Origin: Pseudomonas paraversuta
GTDB lineage: Bacteria; Pseudomonadota; Gammaproteobacteria; Pseudomonadales; Pseudomonadaceae
Assembly (NCBI RefSeq): GCF_904063065.1
Contig: NZ_CAJFCL010000013.1
Location: forward strand, 1 to 64,000
Reading direction: 5' to 3'
DNA length: 64,000 nt
Every line of letters starts with the position of its first letter. The first letter of the stretch is position 1. Shown one piece after another: positions 16,445 through 26,136 of the stretch. The notes beneath the pieces were generated by a model, which was not told the origin of the DNA, ran no database searches, and saw only the letters and a program-made list of their open reading frames with translations. The translations under genes and the position numbers were made by a program.

Positions 16445-17464
16445 TCAACCCTGGAGGTTCAACTGCTCCACCAGCACCTTGTTGAAGGCCGCCGGGTCTT
16501 CCATTTGCGGGGCGTGGCCCATGCCCGGGAATTCAATCAGCCTGGCCCCGGGAATCAGTTTGGCCGCCTGTTTGCCCAGCACTTTGTAGTCACCGATTCT
16601 GGCCTTCACTTGCGCTGAAGCAATATCACTGCCGATGGCGGTGGTGTCAGCATCGCCGATCAATAACAGGGTTGGCACCTTGAGGTCCGGCAGTTCGTAA
16701 AACACCGGCTGGGTGAAAATCATGTCGTAGATCAACGCCGAGTTCCACGCCACCCGTTTGTGCCCCGGCCCCTTGTTCAGACCCGCCAGCATGTCCACCC
16801 AACGGTCGTACTCGGGCTTCCAGTGCCCGGCGTAATAGGTACTTTGCTCGTACTGGCGAATACCTTCGGCACTGAGTTTCAGTTCCCGTGCGTACCACTG
16901 GTCAACACTGCGCCATGGCACGCCGAGGGCTTTCCAGTCCTCCAGACCGATCGGATTGACCAGCACCAGCTGCTCGGTTTGCGGGGCGTACTGCAGTGCA
17001 TAGCGGGTACCCAGCATGCCGCCGGTGGAGTGGCCGATGATGCTGGCCTTGTCCACCCCGAGGCTGTCGAGCAAGGCATGGGTATTAGCCGACAATTGCT
17101 GAAAGCTGTATTGATAACTGGCCGGTTTGCTCGAGGTGCAAAAACCGATCTGGTCCGGCGCCACGACCCGGTAACCCGCCGCGCTCAGGGCCTTGATGCT
17201 GTCGCCCCAGGTGGCTGCGCAGAAGTTTTTGCCGTGCAGCAGCACCGCCGTATGGCCATTGGCAGGCCCCGTGGGGGCAACGTCCATGTAGCCCATCTGC
17301 AGGGTCTGGCCCTGGGAATCAAAGTTGAAGTGATGCAGCGGGTACGGGTACTCGAAGCCTTGCAGTTGCTCGCCATAAACCGGGGCGGAAGCGGAAGGCG
17401 CCGCCAGCGCCTGCAAGGGCAAGCTGCAGGCCAGTACCAGGCATGAGCGTAGAAAAAATGGCAT
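16445..17464 (-). CDS. Exported alpha/beta hydrolase
   Basis: 339 aa with a signal peptide (MPFFLRSC... LQALAAP, cleavage near residue 22), so periplasmic or secreted. The fold is clear: oxyanion region LLHGKNFCAATW, nucleophile elbow GHSTGG, acid in LLIGDADTTAIG and catalytic His in FPGMGHAPQM. The ATG at 17,464 follows GAGGA by 7 nt; an upstream TTG is unlikely. It is divergent from the TonB-dependent receptor at 17,592, with a 15-bp palindrome between them, suggesting joint regulation and that it may hydrolyse the ligand taken up by the receptor (inference). Confidence 0.88.
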   Translation of the reverse strand: MPFFLRSCLVLACSLPLQALAAPSASAPVYGEQLQGFEYPYPLHHFNFDSQGQTLQMGYMDVAPTGPANGHTAVLLHGKNFCAATWGDSIKALSAAGYRVVAPDQIGFCTSSKPASYQYSFQQLSANTHALLDSLGVDKASIIGHSTGGMLGTRYALQYAPQTEQLVLVNPIGLEDWKALGVPWRSVDQWYARELKLSAEGIRQYEQSTYYAGHWKPEYDRWVDMLAGLNKGPGHKRVAWNSALIYDMIFTQPVFYELPDLKVPTLLLIGDADTTAIGSDIASAQVKARIGDYKVLGKQAAKLIPGARLIEFPGMGHAPQMEDPAAFNKVLVEQLNLQG

Positions 17465-17504
17465 GCGCAATTCCTCAAAAAGACCGGAGCCTCACATTGC
17501 ACCA

Positions 17505-17519
17505 TTAACCCAAGGTTAA
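17505..17519. promoter_or_regulatory. TTAACC-CAA-GGTTAA palindrome in the divergent promoter
   Basis: A perfect 6-bp inverted repeat around CAA lies 41 bp before the hydrolase ATG and 73 bp before the receptor ATG. It is a good candidate for a common operator. No Fur-like box was recognised here. Confidence 0.5.
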
Positions 17520-17591
17520 GTAGCGTCTGTATGATGGCGCGCCTGTGAACAGGCCCTGCACTCAAGGCCGCCCATCATTCAGGAGTTTTGC

Positions 17592-19784
17592 ATGAACAGG
17601 CTTCACCGGACTTTCAACCAGGGAGAGTCCGCCCCGCGGTTCACGCTCAACCTGCTGACCCTTGGCCTGTTACTGTCCAGCGCAGTGCCGGTGGCCCACG
17701 GCGCCAATACCGAGTTGCCGGCGACCGCCGTGACCGCGGAAGACAACGCCGGCTATCAGGCCGACAGCGCCTGGGTCGGCGGTTTCGAAGCGGCACCCCT
17801 GCTGGATACCCCGGCGGCGATTTCAGTCTTTACCGACGCGCTGATCAAGGATCAACAAGCCCGCCTGCTCAGCGATGTATTGAGCAACGACGCTTCGGTG
17901 GGTGAAAGCTATGCGCCCATTGGTTATTACCAGAATTTCGTGGTCCGCGGCTTCTCGTTGAATTCGGCCAGCAGCTACAAGATCAATGGCCGCACCATCA
18001 CCGGCGAGCAAAACGTCGGCCTGGAAAACAAGCAGCAGGTGGAATTGCTCAAGGGTCTGTCCGGCCTGCAAAGCGGCGTGTCCGAGCCAGGTGGCGTAGT
18101 CAATTACGTGACCAAGCGTGCCGCGGATGTACGCTCCGTCACGGTCTCCACCGATGATCGCGGCAGTGGTTATCTGGCCACCGATGTGGGGGGCTGGTTC
18201 GGCAGCGAGCAGCAGTTCGGACTGCGTGCCAATTTCGCCCATGAGGATATCCACTCCTACGTCGAACATGCCAATGGCCAGCGTGATTTCGCCGCTGTGG
18301 CTTTCGACTGGAACATCAGCCCCGACGCCCTGCTGCAACTGGATGTGGAGTACCAAAACAAGGAGCAGCGTTCGGTGCCGGGCTATCAATTGCTCGGCGG
18401 CACCGAACTGCCGCACCACGCTTCACCGAAAAAACTGCTGGCTCACCAGAGCGGCTCCAAACCTGTAACCATTGATTCGCTGAACATCAACGGCAACTTT
18501 GAGTACCGCTTCACCGATAACTGGAAAGGCAGCCTGAGCGCCTCGCGCAGCAAAGTGGTGATCGATGATTACAGTTCGTTTGCCTGGGGTTGTTATGGCG
18601 CCGCCAGTTGTGCCGGCAGCGCAGTACCCAACTACTTCAGCCCCGAAGGCAATTACGATATCTATGACTTCCGCAGCCCCGACGACACCCGGCGCAATGA
18701 TGAAGTGCAGGCAGCACTCAGCGGTGTGTTTGATACCGGCGGCATCGGCCATGAACTGACAGTGGGCAGCAGCGCGTTCCGCCGTGTGGTGGATCAGCGC
18801 GAGCTGATCAACGAGATGATCGGCAGCGGCAATATCGACAGTGAACCCGAGAACTTTGCGCGCTATGACGGGCCGGTCGAGGACAGCTATCGACGTCTGG
18901 ACAGCCGCCAGTACGGGCTGTTCTTCAACGACCGGATCAGCTTTAACCAGCAATGGCAGACCGTGCTCGGTGGCCGTGAAGTGCTGCTGGACGAACGCAC
19001 CTTCGACGACCAGGGCGACACCAGCCGCCATACCCGGCGCTATGAATTCCTGCCCCAGGCTGCACTGATCTACAAACCCGTACCGAACCTGTCGCTGTAT
19101 ACCCGTTACAGCAAGGGCCTGGCCCTGGGTGGCACGGCGCCCTGGTTTGCCAGCAATGCTTTTGAAACCCTCGCCCCCACCCTGTCACGGCAAATTGAAG
19201 CAGGGGTCAAGTACGATTGGCGGCGTATCAGCCTGAGCGCGACGCTGTTCCAGATCCGTCAGGACTACCAATATGCCCGCCCCGACGCCACTGCGGGTGC
19301 ATTCACCTATGTGCAGCAGGGCGAACAGAAAAATACCGGCCTGGAGCTGGCGGCCAACGGTTGGGCCAGTGAGCGCTTGCAGGTATCGGCCAGTGTGACG
19401 GCGATCCGCGCCCGGGTGACAGGCAGCGGTACGCCCGAGTATGAAGGCCATCAAACCATCAACGTGCCGACCCTGCGCGCCAGTCTTTATGGTGATTACG
19501 CCCTGCCCTGGTTCGATGGCCTGGCCCTGCTCGGCGGGGTGCAATACAGCGGCAAAAAATACGCCAGCCAACAGGGCGGTGTGCAGGCTGGCAGTTACGC
19601 CATCTTCAATATCGGCAGCCGCTACAGCACCCGTATCGAAGGTTATGACACCGTGTTCCGGCTCACCGTCGACAACCTGTTCGACAAGCGCTACTGGCGC
19701 GATGTGGGTGAGTACATGGGCGACAACTATGTATTCCAGGGCGCGCCGCTGACCGCCCGCCTGAGTGCTTCGATCAACTTCTGA
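17592..19784 (+). CDS. TonB-dependent outer-membrane receptor
   Basis: 730 aa with a signal peptide ending near AHGAN. A plug domain follows (TPAAISVFTDALIKDQQ, VVRGFSL, LLKGLSGLQSG, GGVVNYVTKR) and then a 22-strand-type barrel ending in aromatic F (ARLSASINF). The build is that of the siderophore-receptor subfamily. The ATG at 17,592 sits 6 nt after AGGAG. There is no FecI/FecR pair beside it, and the divergent neighbour is an exported hydrolase rather than siderophore synthesis. The ligand could therefore be a xenosiderophore or another large compound (unresolved). A REP pair closes the gene. Confidence 0.9.
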   Translation: MNRLHRTFNQGESAPRFTLNLLTLGLLLSSAVPVAHGANTELPATAVTAEDNAGYQADSAWVGGFEAAPLLDTPAAISVFTDALIKDQQARLLSDVLSNDASVGESYAPIGYYQNFVVRGFSLNSASSYKINGRTITGEQNVGLENKQQVELLKGLSGLQSGVSEPGGVVNYVTKRAADVRSVTVSTDDRGSGYLATDVGGWFGSEQQFGLRANFAHEDIHSYVEHANGQRDFAAVAFDWNISPDALLQLDVEYQNKEQRSVPGYQLLGGTELPHHASPKKLLAHQSGSKPVTIDSLNINGNFEYRFTDNWKGSLSASRSKVVIDDYSSFAWGCYGAASCAGSAVPNYFSPEGNYDIYDFRSPDDTRRNDEVQAALSGVFDTGGIGHELTVGSSAFRRVVDQRELINEMIGSGNIDSEPENFARYDGPVEDSYRRLDSRQYGLFFNDRISFNQQWQTVLGGREVLLDERTFDDQGDTSRHTRRYEFLPQAALIYKPVPNLSLYTRYSKGLALGGTAPWFASNAFETLAPTLSRQIEAGVKYDWRRISLSATLFQIRQDYQYARPDATAGAFTYVQQGEQKNTGLELAANGWASERLQVSASVTAIRARVTGSGTPEYEGHQTINVPTLRASLYGDYALPWFDGLALLGGVQYSGKKYASQQGGVQAGSYAIFNIGSRYSTRIEGYDTVFRLTVDNLFDKRYWRDVGEYMGDNYVFQGAPLTARLSASINF

Positions 19785-19799
19785 AGCATTGACCGCACC

Positions 19800-19871
19800 T
19801 GTAGGAGCGAGCCTGCTCGCGAGCTCTTCGCTGGTAATTTGAAGAGCTCGCGAGCAAGCTCGCTCCTACAG
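19800..19871. repeat. REP pair (REPIN) after the TonB receptor gene
   Basis: TGTAGGAGCGAGCCTGCTCG and its mirror CGAGCAAGCTCGCTCCTACA enclose a short spacer, with further pairing between GAGCTCTTC and GAAGAGCTC, giving one long hairpin 16 nt after the stop codon. Confidence 0.9.
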
Positions 19872-19952
19872 ATGGTTCAGGCCCATGACGAAGAATTTAA
19901 TTGATAGCTCCCTAACAAAAGGCGCAAGCTAGAGGGCTTGGCCGGGCTTTGT

Positions 19953-19967
19953 ATCATTCTGAATGAT
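19953..19967. promoter_or_regulatory. ATC-N9-GAT palindrome upstream of mexE (candidate LysR/MexT-type site)
   Basis: ATCATTC-T-GAATGAT is a 15-bp near-perfect palindrome with the ATC-N9-GAT spacing of nod-box-like LysR sites. It lies 84 bp before mexE. MexT, a LysR protein, activates mexEF-oprN in P. aeruginosa, but no mexT gene lies in this window. Confidence 0.5.
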
Positions 19968-20051
19968 ATTGATCTTCGCTGGGTTCGATTCGTTCCCCGG
20001 CCCTCGCGCCAGCATTATCCGCCCATCTCAATAGATTGGCGGACTCCCCCC

Positions 20052-21296
20052 ATGGAACAGTCACTTAAACATTTGCGCTTCCCACTCGCGGCCCTGGCCA
20101 TCGTGGTGATGAGCGCATGCGGCAAAACTCCACAAGCGACTGCTCCTGCTCCCGCTGCCAAAGTCAGTGTGGCCAAAGTGCTGGAACAGCCGGTCAATGA
20201 ATGGGACGAGTTCACCGGGCGCCTTGAAGCTCCGCAGACCGTTGAAATTCGTCCACGGGTGTCGGGCCAGATTGATCAGGTCGCCTTCACTGAGGGCGCC
20301 CTGGTGAAAAAGGGCGACCTGTTGTTCCAGATCGATCCGCGTCCGTTCCAGGCCGAAGTGCGTCGTCTTGAAGCCGAGGTGCAACAGGCCCGCGCCAACG
20401 CCACCCGTACCGACAACGAAGCCCAGCGCGGCGAACGCCTGCGCCAGAGCAATGCGATTTCCGCAGAACTGGCCGACTCGCGCACCACCGCCTCCCAGGC
20501 CGCCCGCGCCGGGGTCTCGGCCATTCAGGCACAACTGGACCTGGCCAAACTCAACCTCAGCTTCACCCGTGTGACTTCGCCAATCAGTGGCCGGGTCAGC
20601 CGTGCCGAAATCACTGCGGGCAACATCGTCACCGCTGATGTCACGCCGCTGACCAGTGTGGTCTCCACCGACAAGGTGTATGCCTACTTCGACGCTGACG
20701 AACGGGTATTCCTCAAATACGCGCAACTTGCCCGCCAGGGCCAGCGCGGTCAGAGCACCCCGGTTTACCTGGGCCTGTCCAACGAAGACGGCAACCCGCA
20801 CCTGGGCCAGATGAACTTCGTCGACAACCAGGTCAACCCGAAGACCGGCACCATCCGCGGCCGTGCCGTGTTCGATAACGCCGACGGCAGCTTCACCCCG
20901 GGCCTGTATGCGCGCCTCAAACTGGTGGGCAGCGGCACCTACGAAGCGGTGTTGATCAATGACGAAGCCGTCGGTACCGACCTGGGCAAGAAATTCGTGC
21001 TGGTCATGGACGGCGCCAATAACACTACGTACCGCTCCGTTGACCTGGGACCGAAAATCGAAGGCCTGCGCATTGTTCGCAGCGGCCTGAACAAGGGCGA
21101 CACCATCATCGTCAAGGGCCTGCAACGGGTGCGCCCGGGTTCACCGGTCACCCCTGAAGTGATTCCGATGGCCAGCGAACAGACCCTCGCCGCACTGGCA
21201 CAACAACGACAAGCCCTGGAAGCCAGCAACCTGTCCCCAGCCAAGCCCGCCAATGGCGCGCCGAAGCTGGCCAGCGTCGCGACTCCTCGCGGTTAA
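20052..21296 (+). CDS. mexE: RND efflux periplasmic adaptor MexE
   Basis: 414 aa lipoprotein with the lipobox in VVMSACG, anchored to the inner membrane. The hairpin adaptor pattern is visible: FTGRLEAPQTVEIRPRVSGQ, VKKGDLLFQIDPRPFQAEV, a long helical region, then TSPISGRVSRAEITAGNIV and the C-terminal LKLVG, GLQRVRPG. It connects MexF to OprN across the periplasm. The ATG at 20,052 was chosen over an upstream in-frame start because the lipoprotein signal starts there. mexF follows 15 nt after the stop. Confidence 0.93.
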   Translation: MEQSLKHLRFPLAALAIVVMSACGKTPQATAPAPAAKVSVAKVLEQPVNEWDEFTGRLEAPQTVEIRPRVSGQIDQVAFTEGALVKKGDLLFQIDPRPFQAEVRRLEAEVQQARANATRTDNEAQRGERLRQSNAISAELADSRTTASQAARAGVSAIQAQLDLAKLNLSFTRVTSPISGRVSRAEITAGNIVTADVTPLTSVVSTDKVYAYFDADERVFLKYAQLARQGQRGQSTPVYLGLSNEDGNPHLGQMNFVDNQVNPKTGTIRGRAVFDNADGSFTPGLYARLKLVGSGTYEAVLINDEAVGTDLGKKFVLVMDGANNTTYRSVDLGPKIEGLRIVRSGLNKGDTIIVKGLQRVRPGSPVTPEVIPMASEQTLAALAQQRQALEASNLSPAKPANGAPKLASVATPRG

Positions 21297-21311
21297 GGGA
21301 CGATAACTCCG

Positions 21312-24300
21312 ATGAATTTTTCCCAGTTCTTCATTCAGCGGCCGATTTTCGCCGCCGTGCTTTCCTTGCTGATCCTGATTGCGGGCAGCATTTCGCTGTT
21401 CCAGTTGCCCATCAGTGAATACCCCGAAGTAGTGCCGCCGACCGTTGTGGTACGGGCCAACTTCCCCGGGGCCAACCCCAAAGTGATAGGTGAAACCGTC
21501 GCCGCGCCGCTGGAACAGGCGATTACCGGTGTCGAGAACATGCTCTACATGTCGTCTCAGTCCACCGCTGACGGCAAGATCACCCTGACCATCACCTTTG
21601 CCCTGGGTACCGACCTGGACAACGCTCAGGTGCAGGTGCAGAACCGTGTGACCCGTACCGAGCCCAAGCTTCCCGAAGAAGTGACACGCATCGGGATCAC
21701 GGTGGACAAGGCTTCGCCCGACCTGACCATGGTTGTGCACTTGACCTCGCCGGACCAGCGCTACGACATGCTGTACCTGTCCAACTACGCCATCCTCAAC
21801 ATCAAGGATGAACTGGCCCGCCTCGGCGGGGTTGGCGACGTGCAGTTGTTCGGCATGGGCGATTACTCGTTGCGGGTGTGGCTCGATCCGAACAAGACCG
21901 CTTCGCGCAATCTGACGGCCACCGATGTGGTCAACGCGATCCGCGAGCAAAACCGTCAGGTGGCTGCCGGCGCCCTGGGTGCCCCCCCTGCCCCGAATGC
22001 CACCAGCTTCCAGCTGTCGGTCAATACCCAGGGCCGTCTGGTGTCCGAAGAAGAGTTCGAGAACATCATCATTCGCGCTGGCGATGACGGTGAAATCACT
22101 CGTCTCAAGGACATTGCCCGGGTTGAACTGGGCTCCAGCCAATACGCCCTGCGCTCCCTGCTGAACAATCAACCGGCGGTGGCGATCCCGATTTTCCAGC
22201 GTCCGGGTTCCAACGCCATCGATATTTCCAATGAAGTTCGGGCCAAGATGGCCGAGCTGAAGAAGAACTTCCCGCAAGGCATGGACTTCAGCATCGTTTA
22301 TGACCCGACGATCTTTGTTCGCGGCTCCATCGAGGCGGTGGTTCACACCCTGTTCGAAGCGCTGATTCTGGTGGTGCTGGTGGTGATCCTGTTCCTGCAG
22401 ACCTGGCGGGCGTCGATCATTCCGCTGGTGGCGGTGCCGGTATCGCTGATCGGTACCTTTGCCGTGATGCACATGTTCGGCTTCTCACTCAACGCCCTGT
22501 CGCTGTTCGGACTGGTACTGGCGATCGGGATCGTGGTCGACGATGCGATTGTGGTGGTGGAGAACGTCGAGCGAAATATCGGCCTGGGGCTGACCCCGGT
22601 GGAAGCCACCAAGCGCGCCATGCGTGAAGTGACCGGGCCCATCATCGCCACTGCGCTGGTGCTGTGTGCGGTGTTTATCCCGGCCGCCTTTATCTCCGGG
22701 CTGACCGGGCAGTTCTACAAGCAGTTCGCCCTGACCATCGCGATTTCGACGGTGATCTCGGCCTTCAACTCGTTGACCCTGTCGCCAGCCCTTGCCGCGG
22801 TATTGCTCAAGAGCCACGACGCGCCGAAAGACCGCTTCTCCAGAGTGCTCGACACGCTGTTCGGCGGCTGGCTGTTCCGCCCGTTCAACCGCTTCTTTGA
22901 CCGTGCCAGCCATACCTATGTCGGTACCGTGGCACGGGTGATCCGCAGCAGTGGCATTGCCCTGATCCTGTACGCCGGGCTGATGGTGCTGACCTTCTTC
23001 GGTTTCTCCAACACCCCGACCGGGTTCGTCCCCGGCCAGGACAAGCAATACCTGGTGGCCTTCGCCCAACTGCCGGATGCGGCGAGCCTGGACCGCACCG
23101 AAGACGTGATCAAACGCATGTCCGACCTGGCCCTGAAACAGCCCGGGGTAGAAAGTGCCGTGGCGTTCCCGGGGCTGTCGATCAACGGTTTCACCAACAG
23201 CCCCAATGCCGGCATCGTCTTCGTAACCCTTAAACCGTTCAACGAACGCAAAGACCCGAGCATGTCTGCCGGTGCCATTGCCGGTGCACTGAACGGCAAG
23301 TTCAGCGGCATTGAAGAAGCCTATATGGCGATCTTCCCGCCGCCGCCGGTACAGGGCCTGGGCACCATCGGTGGTTTCCGCCTGCAAATCGAAGACCGGG
23401 GCAACCTGGGCTATGACGAGCTGTACAAAGAAACCATGAACATCATCAACAAAAGCCACAACGTGCCGGAACTGGCCGGGCTGTTCACCAGCTACACGGT
23501 GAACGTGCCACAGGTCGATGCCGCCATCGACCGGGAAAAAGCCAAGACCCACGGCGTGGCCGTCAGCGACATCTTCGATACCCTGCAGATCTACCTGGGC
23601 TCGCTGTATGCCAACGACTTCAACCGCTTCGGCCGTACTTATCAGGTCAACGTTCAGGCCGAGCAGCAGTTCCGCCTGGAGCCGGATCAGATCGGTCAGT
23701 TGAAAGTGCGTAACAACAAGGGCGAGATGATCCCGCTGGCCACCTTTATCAAGGTCAGCGACACCTCGGGCCCGGATCGGGTGATGCACTACAACGGCTT
23801 TATCACCGCTGAAATCAACGGTGCCGCGGCACCCGGCTACAGCTCCGGCCAGGCCGAAAAAGCCATCGAGAAACTGCTCAAGGAAGAACTGCCCAACGGC
23901 ATGACCTACGAATGGACCGACCTGACCTACCAGCAGATTCTGTCCGGTAACACAGCGCTGTTCGTGTTCCCGCTCTGCGTATTGCTGGCGTTCCTGGTAC
24001 TCGCGGCCCAGTACGAAAGCTGGAGCCTGCCGCTGGCGGTGATCCTGATCGTGCCCATGACCCTGTTGTCGGCCATTACCGGGGTGATTGCTTCGGGGGG
24101 TGACAACAACATCTTCACCCAGATCGGATTGATCGTACTGGTGGGTCTGGCGTGCAAAAACGCGATTCTGATTGTCGAGTTTGCCAAGGACAAGCAGGAA
24201 GAAGGCATGAGCCCGCTGGATGCGGTACTGGAAGCCTGCCGTCTGCGGTTGCGGCCGATCCTGATGACCTCCTTCGCCTTCATCATGGGTGTGGTGCCAC

Positions 24301-24491
24301 TGGTGTTCTCCAGCGGTGCCGGTGCTGAAATGCGCCACGCCATGGGTGTCGCGGTGTTCTCCGGGATGCTGGGTGTGACCTTCTTCGGCCTGCTGCTGAC
24401 GCCGGTGTTTTATGTATTGATCCGCCGCTATGTGGAGCGCAGTGAAGCGCGCAAGGCGGCCAGGCACCTCAAGCTGGAGTCGCAACAATGA
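21312..24491 (+). CDS. mexF: RND multidrug efflux pump MexF
   Basis: 1,059 aa inner-membrane proton antiporter of the HAE1 family. FSQFFIQRPIFAAVLSLLI starts the first helix. GIVVDDAIVVVENVER carries the two TM4 aspartates needed for proton relay. A docking domain and the second set of helices (LVGLACKNAILIVEFAKD) follow. Length and order are normal. With MexE and OprN it exports chloramphenicol, quinolones, trimethoprim and quorum-sensing precursors in related species. Confidence 0.95.
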   Translation: MNFSQFFIQRPIFAAVLSLLILIAGSISLFQLPISEYPEVVPPTVVVRANFPGANPKVIGETVAAPLEQAITGVENMLYMSSQSTADGKITLTITFALGTDLDNAQVQVQNRVTRTEPKLPEEVTRIGITVDKASPDLTMVVHLTSPDQRYDMLYLSNYAILNIKDELARLGGVGDVQLFGMGDYSLRVWLDPNKTASRNLTATDVVNAIREQNRQVAAGALGAPPAPNATSFQLSVNTQGRLVSEEEFENIIIRAGDDGEITRLKDIARVELGSSQYALRSLLNNQPAVAIPIFQRPGSNAIDISNEVRAKMAELKKNFPQGMDFSIVYDPTIFVRGSIEAVVHTLFEALILVVLVVILFLQTWRASIIPLVAVPVSLIGTFAVMHMFGFSLNALSLFGLVLAIGIVVDDAIVVVENVERNIGLGLTPVEATKRAMREVTGPIIATALVLCAVFIPAAFISGLTGQFYKQFALTIAISTVISAFNSLTLSPALAAVLLKSHDAPKDRFSRVLDTLFGGWLFRPFNRFFDRASHTYVGTVARVIRSSGIALILYAGLMVLTFFGFSNTPTGFVPGQDKQYLVAFAQLPDAASLDRTEDVIKRMSDLALKQPGVESAVAFPGLSINGFTNSPNAGIVFVTLKPFNERKDPSMSAGAIAGALNGKFSGIEEAYMAIFPPPPVQGLGTIGGFRLQIEDRGNLGYDELYKETMNIINKSHNVPELAGLFTSYTVNVPQVDAAIDREKAKTHGVAVSDIFDTLQIYLGSLYANDFNRFGRTYQVNVQAEQQFRLEPDQIGQLKVRNNKGEMIPLATFIKVSDTSGPDRVMHYNGFITAEINGAAAPGYSSGQAEKAIEKLLKEELPNGMTYEWTDLTYQQILSGNTALFVFPLCVLLAFLVLAAQYESWSLPLAVILIVPMTLLSAITGVIASGGDNNIFTQIGLIVLVGLACKNAILIVEFAKDKQEEGMSPLDAVLEACRLRLRPILMTSFAFIMGVVPLVFSSGAGAEMRHAMGVAVFSGMLGVTFFGLLLTPVFYVLIRRYVERSEARKAARHLKLESQQ

Positions 24492-25897
24492 GCCTGAAAG
24501 TCTTTATGCCAAGTCTGCTGGTGCTGGCCTTGAGTGCCTGCGCCGTAGGCCCGGACTACAAAACCCCGGTCACTGAGCCGGCACAGATCAGTGCCGACAA
24601 CCTCAAGGGGTTTGACCGGGCCCATTATGAAGGCATCTGGTGGCAGCAATTCGACGATCCGACCCTCAACCAGTTGGTGACGCAGTCGCTCAACGGTAAC
24701 CGCGAGCTGCGCGTGGCTTTTGCCCGCCTGCGCGCGGCCCGGGCCATTCGCGATGACGTCAGCAATGACGCCATGCCGACCATTACCAGCCGCGCCAGCA
24801 GCGATGTGGGCAAAGGCCAGATACCTGGCCAGACCGAAAAACGGGTCAACAGTGAGCGGTATGACCTGGGGCTGGACATGGCCTGGGAGATCGACCTGTT
24901 TGGCCGTATCCAGCGCGAACTGGAAGCCAGTGACGCCGACGAACAGGCCGCAGCGGCGGACTTGTATCAACTGCAAGTGACCATGATTGCCGAGCTGGTG
25001 GATGCCTACGGTGAACTGCGCGGCGCGCAACTGCGTGAGCGGATCGCCCTGGACAACCTGAAAAACCAGCAAGACTCCAAAGCCATCACCCAAAGCCTGC
25101 GTGATGCCGGGGTCGGTGATGAACTGGACGTGATGCGGGCTGATGCGCGTCTGGCCGCAGTTGAGGCCAGCGTGCCGCAACTGCAGGCCGAGCAGGTGCG
25201 CGAGCGCAACCGTATCGCCACCTTGCTGGGCCAGCGGCCTGAGCAATTGAGTGTGGACCTGGGGCCCAAGCAGCTGCCGGCCATTGCCAAGGCGCTGAAT
25301 ATCGGCAACCCCGGCGACCTGCTGCAGCGTCGGCCCGACATCATGAGTGCCGAGCGCAAGCTGGCGGCGGCCACTGCCCGGATCGGCGTGGCCAAGGCTG
25401 ATTTGTTCCCTCGGGTCAGCCTCAGCGGTTTCCTCGGTTTCACCGCCGGGCGTGGTTCGCAGATCGGTTCGGCGGCGGCCAATGCCTGGGCACTGGGCCC
25501 GCGCATCACCTGGCCGGCGTTTGATCTGGGCAGCGTGCGGGCACGTCTGCGCGGGGCCGATGCAGAGGCCGATGGCGCACTGGCCAGTTACGAGCAGCAA
25601 GTGCTGCTGGCGCTGGAAGAGTCAGAGAATGCCTTCAGCGACTATGGCAAACGTCAGCAGCGCCTGGTTTCGCTGATTCGCCAAAGCGAGTCCAGCCGCG
25701 CGGCGGCCGACCTGGCGGCAATACGTTATCGCGAAGGGACGGTGGACTTTCTGGTGTTGCTCGATGCCCAGCGCGAGCGTCTGGCGGCCGAAGACAGCCA
25801 GGCCCAGGCCGAGGTTGAGTTGTATCGCGGTGTAGTGGCCATTTACAAAGCCCTGGGCGGCGGCTGGCAAGCAGAGACCGTCGCCAGCGCCCATTGA
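24488..25897 (+). CDS. oprN: Outer-membrane efflux channel OprN (NodT family)
   Basis: 469 aa. The lipoprotein signal has its lipobox around LALSACAVGPDY, followed by two TolC-type OEP repeats with long alpha-helical barrel segments (AWEIDLFGRIQRELEASD; TWPAFDLGSVRARLRGAD). Its ATGA start overlaps the mexF stop by 4 nt, so translation is coupled. A strong terminator follows at 25,949. Confidence 0.94.
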   Translation: MSLKVFMPSLLVLALSACAVGPDYKTPVTEPAQISADNLKGFDRAHYEGIWWQQFDDPTLNQLVTQSLNGNRELRVAFARLRAARAIRDDVSNDAMPTITSRASSDVGKGQIPGQTEKRVNSERYDLGLDMAWEIDLFGRIQRELEASDADEQAAAADLYQLQVTMIAELVDAYGELRGAQLRERIALDNLKNQQDSKAITQSLRDAGVGDELDVMRADARLAAVEASVPQLQAEQVRERNRIATLLGQRPEQLSVDLGPKQLPAIAKALNIGNPGDLLQRRPDIMSAERKLAAATARIGVAKADLFPRVSLSGFLGFTAGRGSQIGSAAANAWALGPRITWPAFDLGSVRARLRGADAEADGALASYEQQVLLALEESENAFSDYGKRQQRLVSLIRQSESSRAAADLAAIRYREGTVDFLVLLDAQRERLAAEDSQAQAEVELYRGVVAIYKALGGGWQAETVASAH

Positions 25898-25948
25898 TTT
25901 AACAGCAGTTTCAAGAGCTCCTTTGGTTGGTCGCATCCAGCCATTTTT

Positions 25949-25982
25949 AGCCCCGTGGTCATTCGGTCACGGGGCTTTTTTT
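25949..25982 (+). terminator. Rho-independent terminator of mexEF-oprN
   Basis: AGCCCCGTG (25,949-25,957) pairs with CACGGGGCT (25,968-25,976), followed by a run of seven T. Confidence 0.92.
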
Positions 25983-26136
25983 GGTTCTGGTTTTTACTGT
26001 TCGCGACCTCGTAGTCGCTGCCCGGGGCTTCGATCTGCAGCGTAGCGCCAGGGCGGCTTGCCGGATCAGGGTTTGACTCCAACCGGCTACTGTCCCAATC
26101 TTGTCCCTCAACCGCACGCCTGTTTCTGGATATTGC

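Noticed and set aside
17465..17591. Fur box for the TonB receptor
   Set aside because: I looked for a GATAATGATAATCATTATC-like sequence and saw only the TTAACC-CAA-GGTTAA palindrome.
22485..24488. A 667-codon minus-strand open frame opposite mexF
   Set aside because: It is a codon-bias shadow of mexF; the predicted protein is His/Arg/Gln-rich with no fold signature.
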